Shown piece after piece: positions 25,001 to 36,200 of a DNA stretch of 64,000 nucleotides (position 1 is its first letter; each line of letters opens with the position of its first letter). Location of the stretch: the NCBI RefSeq assembly GCF_932526225.1, contig NC_064045.1, forward strand, positions 11,960,442-12,024,441, given 5' to 3'. A program made the position numbers and the translations under genes. The notes beneath the pieces were generated by a model. The model did not search any database. It was not told the origin of the DNA and saw nothing but the letters and a program-made list of their open reading frames with translations. This DNA is from Nematostella vectensis. Taxonomy: Eukaryota > Cnidaria > Anthozoa > Actiniaria > Edwardsiidae.

Positions 25001-28000
25001 GTGCTCAATTCTTAAGTAAACAAAAATACTAAGCTCATGTTTCAAGGTTCGTATGGCACGCCCAGAAACAGATAAAGCCAAGCTTCAGCGCATGTCCTCC
25101 TTCAAGTACCTCGAGAAGAAAGAGGCGGAAGAGCAGTGGATTCCATTGCAATACTATCCTCCACAGGTTCGTACAATAACACTAAACATCACCTGAAATT
25201 TTGGATGGAGAATAATAGACCAATTTTGGTTGCATTACTTTCCATCAATACTGTACTCACCAAAAGACATCAGAAAAAGTGTATCCAAGGGGTTGAGAGA
25301 AAGGATAGCTGGGGTTACTATCCAAACCTTACTTTGACAAATTTCTGTTACATTTTCTGTGCCATCCACCTCTTTATGTTCATATTCTAGTTTGCCCCCC
25401 TCCCCCTTTTATTGAAAGTCTGGATCCACCAGTGATCAGTCAGCTGTTAGATGTTACTGTACTAGATATGTAGCTTGAAAGCAATGAACTGTAGTATAAA
25501 TAAGGTGTGAAGAGGGAGATAAGGAGAAACAAAGGGGTTCACTTTGAGACGATCAATGTGTTCAAGTACTAACTACTGTACCCCCCCACTCCCTAGGTTT
25601 GTCAGTGAATATATGAACAAAGAGGGGAATACCAAGGGGGGGCTCCTATAAAAACAGATGAGCGTGATCGTCGGCAAAATCGATTAAAAGCACTTTGGGT
25701 ATGGTCAACAAATTCTTACCCCTAAGAGATAGCAAATTGGGTTAGGTCGAAGGAATTTTTAGCCCTACAAGAAAGCAAAATCGAAATAACAATTGGTTGA
25801 GATTTTATACACTAAAAGAGAGGACAATCATCCCAGTCCACTTACTTTTGGAGAGTCCCCCAACCCGGGAAGGGCTACTGTAGTTCTACAGTACAGACTG
25901 GATTTTTTTAAATCTCAACTAGCTGATTTACCAAGTAAAAGTGTTTTGGCCATTGTCCATGCACATGCAGAATCCTCTTTAAAAAATGGCAAAATCCTTT
26001 CAGTCTGTATTTGTACTGTAGCTTGATTGAGATTAAAACTGTAGATTGTTGATTGTATGTTTACTGTTATTATTGATAGCACTCCATGGCATCGCTAGAC
26101 CGTGATGATCTGTTGTGTAAGGATGCATCTGCAGAATCTCCCGAGATATCAGTCTCGCCGAGGTAGCCATTAGTAGAACAAGTGGTTTTGTGGGTATGTG
26201 GTGACCTCCCCCTTCTAGGGTTGTCTCTTTTTCTACTACTTACTCTTTTACAGTATCCAGTGTTTTAGCTATTCATCACGTCAAGGCCGCCATTTTTTTT
26301 TCTTGGGTGACTGTGCACAATTTGGAAATGAGAAGAAGGGTTCTTTACCCCTGATGGCTATACAGCTGAGTCGTGGTTTTATGAACACTTTTACTCAATT
26401 TTGTGTCATGTTAAACTTGCTCAATCTCCAAGCCAACTGGCCAATACATTCCTCAGGAACATATACTGTCATTTAACATAATTTTTGGCCCAATGATTCC
26501 ATAAGGAGGGCTAAAATTCTCATATCTATCTCGAGACATTTGTGTTACCAGAGTCTGTATTTGTGACAAAAACAGCTCTTCTCTCTCTCCTTCTTCTCCA
26601 CCAGTTTACTTCTCCACCACTTTCCAACAGAAACATCAACAGACAAGAAACAAAATAATCTATCTATGCTATTTAACAGGCCATCCACTCTAAATTATCA
26701 GTCAAATCCTTAAATATTCCAATAGTCACACCGCTTTTACAATTTTGATATATTTTTTTGCATTTTTCATTGTCATTTAGATTGTTACCGAATCAACCAG
26801 AAGAAAACTGGCCACTTAAAAAAAGCAAAATTAGAGGCTCTGCTTTTCAGGGTGTACATTACTTTCCTTTTGGACATGATTGATTATTTACAATAACAAT
26901 ATGAAATTTGGTTTGCTTAACAGAGAATACTTAAAGCTACTAACACCTTCATCTGTGAAAAGAGAGAAGTAAGTACCACTACTGTACTTCAGTCTCTGAT
27001 AATAGAAAACTTGACAATGTTTAATAAAGGCAGCAGAGATATTATATAACATACATCAGGCCTGTACCTAGGCATCAGCCCTGTAACCCCCTCCTCCCCC
27101 CCCCCCCTCACAGACACACACACACCGGCGAAAAGTCCACTTCCAGTGCGTAATAGACATGCTATTTGAAAACAAAACCATAAAACATAGCGAATTAGAT
27201 CACTCTGATTTGTCATAAATCTAAAAATCAATTTGTAGCCAAATCCGACAATAAACATCCAATTGGAAATACTGCAATGGTATTAAAAAATCCCTTTTTG
27301 TTCTTTTGGGGTGGTCAGATTTGGTCAGAAATCTGAATTAGCACCCCTTCACAAGACAAAATTAAATGTGAGCATCAAGGCCACTAATACATGTACAAGT
27401 ATTTACTGTAATTTCACAGTTGCTCTGTTTCTGTTTGCTAGTTCTCAACCAAAGATGCCCTGCAATGTTCTGTCTATGACACAATTGAAGACCATGGAGT
27501 TATCAGAACAAGTGAAGGCACTCCTAGTCAATGGTACGGTAAAATATTGAGGAAAACCCTGTTGACTTGTAACCTCATGGGAGACAAGAGGTTGATATTG
27601 AAAAAGTAGAAAAAATAGCACAAAATTAGTTTTATAAAAGTACAGGGCCATAGCAGGCCTTGAAATAAGGGGAGGGCACGATATGGATGCAGTAAGAAAA
27701 CTGGGGGGCACAGCCACGCCCTATCTAGGGACTTCCTTATAATGTTTGAAAAAGACTTGAGCCCCGTCCTTAAATGGAAGCTTGAGGTTAATTTATTATG
27801 GGTACTCCAGTTATCTGATTTGAAGTTATCAGGCAGGGGCTTAGCCATGGGGGTGGCCTCGGGGGCCCGGGCCCATCTTCTAGCAGCCAAAAATACAGTA
27901 AATGAGACATCATCTAAAATACAGGAGAAAATCCTGGCTACGCCGCTGTAAAGGCTTCATTGTCTTTTATTTCAAAGAGTCTAAAACGTACAATCAAATT

Positions 28001-30226
28001 TCTTGTGACCTGAATGTGTTATCAAGCCCATAGATGGCAACCACTTCCCCCTTGGAATCAAATTTTCAAAGAAATGTATGGAGCTAAAAAATCGTTATGA
28101 GAATGTAATCTCTCTGCTCCAAATTAGACTTGTTGGACATTGTTTTCTTTAAATGGATTTTACAGTTAGTGTGTAGTGCTGAAGAAAGCGCTATACAAAT
28201 GTTAATAATGAAAATTGATTGAATGAAAAGTTCTCTTCTCCTTCCTATTCCAGCCAAGCTTATGAGTTTTTCCCAGCTGTGCACACTGTTGGCACCTATG
28301 GCAAAGGAAGCAGTCATCCTCAAGCACTTGCAGCAGTTTGCTGTCCTCGTGCAGGGGAGCTGGGTCGTCAAGAGGTACTAATTCTTCTTAACTGATATTA
28401 GTTTTATTTTTTTGCTATGCTTTAGAGAATTTGACCATGTTTTTGTTTTAAAAAAATAGTAAGTGAAAACACTTACAAAACAAAACAAAACAAAACAAAA
28501 AAAACGACAAATGGAAAACTGGTCGCTTCTTAGTACACTGATCACATGATTTATCCATATTTTCCCATAATTCAATAGAAATATGATGAGATCCATGGTC
28601 CCTTTCCTTTTGTAAGTAACTACCATTTGACAACTGGCTTGCTGTTTGCACCTGATAATGTTTTTATAAATGGTTGGACTAGTACAGTGGACAAAGTGAG
28701 CATCATTGGCACCTAATGTGTAAAAAAAGGTTTTATTTATAATTTGGCTGAGTAATTTGAAATCAGGACTTTGGAACGCTTAATGGAGGTCTGTTATACG
28801 TACAGTACAGCTACTAGCTATTAGCAGAAGTATTTTTCACTCACCTAAAGAGTTTTTTTTTTTTTATAAAATAGTAGAAGAAATGTCATTGGGATCATGA
28901 GATTGAATCACAGAAGTGAACTTTTTAAAATATTGAGTAAAATAACCAGTTTAACATTACTGTTTGCACTTATAGTTATCCATTTCTGTCTTCTGATTGT
29001 TTTTAGTGAAGTGCTTTACCCTGAAGGCACAGTCAGCCCAAACAGTGGAATTCCTGCAGTAATCCTTTGCAGAGGAAGAGACTACATAGTGAGTAATACT
29101 AAAACTGCCATTAGGTAGAAGGGTTCACAGGGTGTGTACACACGCCTTCCTCACAGCCAAAAAGCGGTCATTTCTTATTGAAGAAGTAAATCGAAGCTCT
29201 ATATTGAAATGCTCTTGTCAGCCAAACCTTTGTTACTGCATTTAATTTTGCAAGGCACACATGTGCTTAAATCTCGAAATAACCATCTAAAAACAAAGTT
29301 TAATACTTTATTAATTAACCAAATTCAAGCAAAAATATTGCATTGGTTTCCCCAAATCAGTCAATGGAAATGGATGCTTTTTGCACTGGTACTATGCTTG
29401 GATGACGGCTGACAGAGGCTGTTTGAGGTCATTCAGTTCAACCATTTTTAGCAAGAACTGACATGCTATGAAATTTTTTCTCATTAAAGTTTATATTTGA
29501 TGAAGTTTATTTGATTGAGAGATTCATTAATTCAATGATTATTATTATTAGTATCAAGATTGTATTATGGGACTCTGACATTAACTTGAAGTAGCCGAGG
29601 AAGCAATTAGATAGGGATCTTTATTGATTTTATTGTTGGCTCACTAAATGAGCGCCACAAGGATAATATATTTTTATATATTTTTTTCATTTTCATTATT
29701 GCAATTTTTTTATTATTATGTTATCAATTAAGTAGTAGTACTTTTTCACTTATCATTTGAAAATACAGTAGAAACCCGCTAACTAGAACTCGGCTTACTA
29801 GAATTCCCCACTAACTCAAACTGAATTCGATTTCCCTTGAACCTAATTTTGAGTCATTTTTTCTCTGCTAATTCGAACTGTTTTTTTTTGTTCGCTAACT
29901 CGAACTGATTTTTGCTCCCCTTCAGAGTTTGAGTTAGCAGGGTTCTACTATATATACATAGTAATTTAAGAAGTTTCCAACCCACAATTATTGAAAATTA
30001 TGATTTTTTTAAAAATTATTTTTAAATTATTATTATAATTATTATTAAATTATTATCATTATCATCATTATTATGATCATCATCATTATTATTATCATTA
30101 TCATTACCATTATCATTATCATTATTATTTTATTATTATTATTATTACTATTACTATTACTATTACTATTACTATTACTATTACTATTACTATTACTATT
30201 ACTATTACTATTACTATTACTATTAC

Positions 30227-30271
<45 letters not shown>

Positions 30272-33200
30272 TGTGCTAGAATACACTCATACTTCTAGTG
30301 ACACTGTATCAAGACCTTGTATCATCATTTTCAGCTGTGGCGGTTCACACAAAGCCGTGTTGTTGTCAGAAAGGATATTGCCTCGGTTACAAAGGTACTT
30401 TTTTCTCAACATGTCTATGCTCAGTGATCTTCTCATCTCTTTTTTATGTTGTCATTTGAAATTGTTGCAACACCCTTTTAGTTTTGCGTTGTTTCATTGT
30501 GGTGCATGTAGAGATTACATTGTCTGTTCACTTTTACTCGTTTCTGATTTCAGTTTTATTTTGGCAACACTTATTGTGTGAACATACCCTTGACAGATCT
30601 GTGTGTTCATGTACGTGGTTAATGACGTGGCGATTTTTTTCCAGCTTCCAAATGAAGACATCAAAGCAATGCTGGAGCATGTAAGTACTTTGAGATCTGC
30701 GTTCTCATCTCCCTTTCCATAATGCACTGCAGTCTCATCTCCCTTCCCACGATGCACTATGGTCTCCTCCCTCTTTCCTTGATGCACTGCAATCTTTTCT
30801 CTTTTCCCATGATGCACTGCGATCTCTTCCCTTCCCATGATGCACTGCAATTTCCCTCTTCCCATGTTGCACTGCAATCTCCTCTCCCCTTTTGTGGCAC
30901 ACTGCTTTTGGTAGCCATTTTATTTGCCCGTGAAATTTGAATAATTTGCAAAAAAAAAACACGTACATCCAACAGAGCAAAGCTGCATTTTTACAAGATA
31001 TTATAGACGATTTAACAATTTATACAATACTCAATGCTTTTATCTCCAAATCAGATCTCACGCATGCGTGTTGCGCAGGGCTGGGAATTTCTGCTTCCAT
31101 GTGATACGGAATTTATTCACAAGTAAGTCTGGGTAAACTCGAAGTCTATTTTTAAGGCTGTGTGCAAGCAATGCCAACAATGGCCAGCATCGCTGGCGTT
31201 ACCTTAACACAAGGTAAATGGAAGTTGGCAAGCTCCTTTGCATAAACGGTAGACGGTTTATTAGAGGAACAATGTCACCAGTTCATTTTTGGTCATGTCG
31301 ATTGGGCTGGCGGAAAGTTGCCATTCAAGGAATCGGGTAGATGGTTCTATGTTCCATTCAAGCTAGCACTGTTTCGCTTCTTGTCATTTCCTTGTAATTT
31401 CAGGGGGAAAACAGGTGTTACAGCACTGTTTTAACTAATGTCATTGTTTTCAGACACCCTGAAGTTTTCAAACACTTCGTGAGCTTTTGGGAATCCAAAC
31501 ACGAGATGTAGGTACTTCTTATCAAGGCTTCTGTGGCAACACAATCTACTCAAACTCGCATAGCGCGTTGTGTTGCATGAATTGACTACAGGCTTCTGGA
31601 AAGAGCAAAGAAACCTAACCAAACGATCTCTCGAACTTTTTCCGATTTTCTCTTTTGTAAGAAACTTTATTTTGTCTCGGCTCTTAGGCTGGCATCCTCC
31701 TTAAACATCAGTAAAACGCATACTCACGAGAAAGCGTCCGCTGACCACAAGGATCACAAGAAGGTTCACACAGGTACAGTGTGTTTGGCTTGTTCTTTGT
31801 TAAATAAGATCAAGAAAGAACCTTGAGTCGTTTATTTAGCGGTCACTTATCTCGGTTCCGTGGTTGTTCGCTGCATAGAGGTACCACTGTATACATCACT
31901 TGTCACGGTCCCTAGGGTGGCCGCTTAATAGAGGTACCACTGTATACATCACTTGGCACGGTCTTGAGGGTGGCCGCTTAATAGAGGTACCACTGTATAC
32001 ATCACTTGGCACGGTCTTAAGGGTGGCCGCTTAATAGAGGTACCACTGTATACATCACTTGGCACGGTCCCTAGGGTGGCCGCTTAATAGAGGTACCACT
32101 GTATACATCACTTAGCACGGTCTCAAGGGTGGCCGCTTAATAGAGGTTCCACTGTATACATCACTTGGCACGGTCTCAAGGGTGGCCGCTTAATAGAGGT
32201 TCCACTGTATACATCACTTGGCACGGTCCCTAGGGTGGTCGCTTAATAGAGGTACCACTGTATACATCACTTGGCACGGTCCCTAGGGTGGCCGCTTAAT
32301 GGAGGTTCCACTGTATACATCACTTGGCACGGTCCCTAGGGTGGTCGCTTAATAGAGGTACCACTGTATACATCACTTGGCACGGTCCCTAGGGTGGCCG
32401 CTTAATAGAGGTACCACTGTATACATCACTTAGCACGGTCTCAAGGGTGGCCGCTTAATAGAGGTACCACTGTATACATCACTTAGCATGGTCCCTAGGG
32501 TGGCCGCTTAATAGAGGTACCACTGTATACATCACTTGGCACGGTCCCTAGGGTGGCCGCTTAATAGAGGTACCAATGTATACATCACTTAGGACGGTCC
32601 CTAGGGTGGCCGCTTAATAGAGGTACCACTGTATACATCACTTGGCACGGTCTTGAGGGTGGCCGCTTAATAGAGGTACCACTGTATACATCACTTGGCA
32701 CGGTCTCAAGGGTGGCCGCTTAATAGAGGTTCCACTGTATACATCCCTTGGCACGGTCTCAAGGGTGGCCGCTTAATAGAGGTTCCACTGTATACATCAC
32801 TTAGCATGGTCCCTAGGGTGGCCGCTTAATAGAAGTACCACTGTATACATCACTTGGCACAGTCCTGAGGTTGGCCGCTTAATAGAAGTACCACGGTTCG
32901 GTTGGCACATCAGCTATATAGTCAGAATTTGCATAGGAGAGTGGGGAGGAGAGTTTTGTTCTTCTGGAGATTTGGTCATTCTCCAATAGGAAAAGACTGT
33001 TTTTATGGCGGCCAATGATGGAGAGGGAGGTGTGCGCACCCCTAGCTATTCACCTGCGCATGCGTGTATGGTGCTGCAGTTTTTCCTGATATGTCCCTTT
33101 GGTTTCCATTTTTTTAGATGGATCGGAGTCTCAAGAGACAACGAAGCGGGCGCCGAGAGTGTCAAAACTTGAAGCAAATCATGCTATTCCGAAATCGCAG

Positions 33201-36200
33201 AAAACACTACCCAATATGAACAATAATGCAACGGAATCTTCTACTCCCATGGAAGTAGAGGAATTCGTAGACACAGGCGATATACATGTGACCAAACAGC
33301 CCCTATCTGCGGATAGCGAACATTTCCAAGAAGTGTTTAAACGGTTACAGGACTTTGTAAGCGAGAAATTGCATCGAACTGTTCTTAGCTTTGCGGAATT
33401 TAAGAGATTGCTACTTTTGAAGCAGACTGGTGAGTATCAAGAAGGATTTGGGATTCCTGTGGATAATCATAACACAGTAAACCCGCTCGGTATTTTAACC
33501 TTGCCTGTGATAAGATACCTCTGCCATGGGTCGCAAGTTCGTTTGATCAAACCGCCGTCCACGATCGTGATCCAGAGCGCATGCTCCGTTCATTAATTAC
33601 TGGCCACTATTTGAGCCCACAATGACTAGCGCATGCATGAAACGTATATCCGCTGCGTGATAATAAGCCCGCATTCGAAACGGCGTCCTCCGTAGAAATA
33701 TCACGCGACGAATAATAAAAGACCTTATCTTCATTCAGAATTTTCCGTTTACAGGTTTTGCATATTCTTCTGGGAATAGCTGATCTAATTTACCAAAAAG
33801 TTTTGTAACATTTTTTTCGAATCCAACTGTGCGATATTTACATTGAAGAAACTCGCCTGCCCAGATGTCTTGAAATTAATCCCACAAACAAGACAAAACT
33901 TGTCTTTGCTGCGTTTGTTGTTCAATCTTTTTAGTGACGTTTTAGGTGATTGAAATTGAACAGTTGTTTTCTTTTTTCGAAGAGGAGAACTAATCGGAGT
34001 TTGATTCATGATTTCCGACTAAACCCATGCAAAGCATATTAGCATATTGACAGCTTTCGCGCGATGGTACGGGTTTTGGCACGTCGGTCGCTTATTAACG
34101 CTGACGCATGCGCAACAGAAACAGTTTCGACCCATGGCAGAGGTATCTTTTCCTCGCGAACTCCAGCCCAGCGAAATACAGAGAAAAGAGGCCTCTGCTA
34201 GCAGGGAAGTGATAAGTGACTTGCACTCAGAAATCATGTGACCTTTTGGGTGGCAATCTCCGATTTCTAGCGGCAAAGTAACAACACCAAAAAGCGACTT
34301 ATTCAGCGCTTACGAATCAGTCAGAAAGTTTCTTCTGTTTCTCAGGGTGACGGGCGCTACCATTTGTGTAAAAAATGCAACGAGGTGTTATAGGTGCCTG
34401 GTAGCGCTTGGTAATAGATAATGATGTAGTATTATTATAGATTGTAAAGACCGCTAAAAAGGATAGATATTCCAGGCGTTTGAGGCTCCTTTCTCTTCAT
34501 CAGTGTCTAGTGGGGATTATACAATTAAGCGGGCGTGTATTTGAAATGCCAGGGCAAAATAAATTTGCTACTCAGAAGGTCACGTGATTTCTTAGCGCGA
34601 GCCGGCTATTGGTCTTAGCTTTGAGGGACTATATTTAGCTTGATCATGTTTAAAGAGTCCAGAGATGCGAGCTTGAAGCAAACGTGAGTTTGGGGCATTT
34701 AATTTCGGTCAAGAAAGACCCCTCCATGGGAAGCCTGTGGAACCCATAACACAGGGCTAATTTGTGAGGTTTGAAGCAAAGTCTACCTATTTTGCCAAAA
34801 TAGACAATTGTTCTAATTCTCAACTCATTTTACCCAGCATGCCCCCCGGGTGACGCGTTCTGCTTGGGGGTGTCAGACTCGTTACTCGAGGACGCAATCC
34901 TGACCAGCGGTGCTACAGAGGTTGACGTCATGGTATTGGCAGTTAATCAATTTCATAATATCTATTTCGTGTAACCCCCTCACCCCCCAAGTAATTTAAC
35001 TACAATGAGCCCCCCCTCCCACTGAAAGCTGCTCTGAATGAATCCAGTTCTTAGTCACATCCCACCAGACTAAGGTTCCTATTCGCTATAATACCGAGTT
35101 ACTCTTGAATACCGTCATATCTCTAAGTGAAAACTACCCATTATCGATAATCCCTTTAGTAACCAGCTACCTCCGACTTGTTCCGAGTTACTCCCGAATA
35201 GTACCCAGTTACTCCCGACTATTTCCGAGCTACTCTCGAAGAATACCGAGTAACCCACGTTTAGTAACAAATCACTTCACTAAACATGCAGGCAGAACAT
35301 ATGTAGCGGATCTACGTGTGGGGTTTACTGCCCCCCCTCCATGGACTGCCTTTTTTATTGTTTTCATTGTGTCTGTTCGTTCCAAAATCGTTACGTAGGT
35401 TAATTAATGACGACAATTTTTAGCTCGAAACCCCCCTTGGCTATAAGCTAGGTCTGCCCCTGAAGATTGTAAGATTTTGAAGAAGATGGTAGAACATTTT
35501 CTTCCCTATATATTATATACGTGATCTTCTGTGGTGAACCAATAAGAGCAATAGCCGTTATTTAATATTTACAAGGTTCACCATATAACATAAACCTGAT
35601 AAGCTGTATCATTCATAATAACCAAAGTCTACAAAATTATTATGAATCATTATGTGGTATGTGTATCTTATGCTATAATGCTTTGTTTTAGCCAACAAAT
35701 TTCTAGAATTAACAAAAACATTTTTGACATGCCAGCGTGCACTTGCCTTGTTTTTACACCACAGGTAGCCCAAGCATAATGTTAGTGGACTGCAATGTAC
35801 TAAAGTTAGAGCTTATAATATAGGGGGTTTTTATACCTCAAAATTCATAAGAAATTCTCATTAAAAGTAGCAATCTCTTAAATTCCACGAAACTCGCCGT
35901 GCGGTTCGTCCGTGATGCCCTTGATGCTCATGTAAAGTTTTAAGTAATGCTCCGTGTAAGAACTAGGCGACCCAACGGCAAATGCACGCTGGCATGTCAA
36001 AAAATGGTTTTGTTTATTCTAGAAATGTGATTGGCCAAGACAAAACATTATATCATAAGATAAAGATAACACAACATGATTCATGATATTTTTTAATATT
36101 TTGGTTATAGGGTTAATTACTATCCAGCTTTTCAGGTAAATTTTATGTGGGGAACCTTGTAAATATAAAACAACCAACAGCTATTGTTCTGGCTTCTTCT

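Noticed and set aside
30073-30279. Poly-Leu/Ile ORF
   Set aside because: Translation of an (ATT)n/(ACT)n microsatellite.
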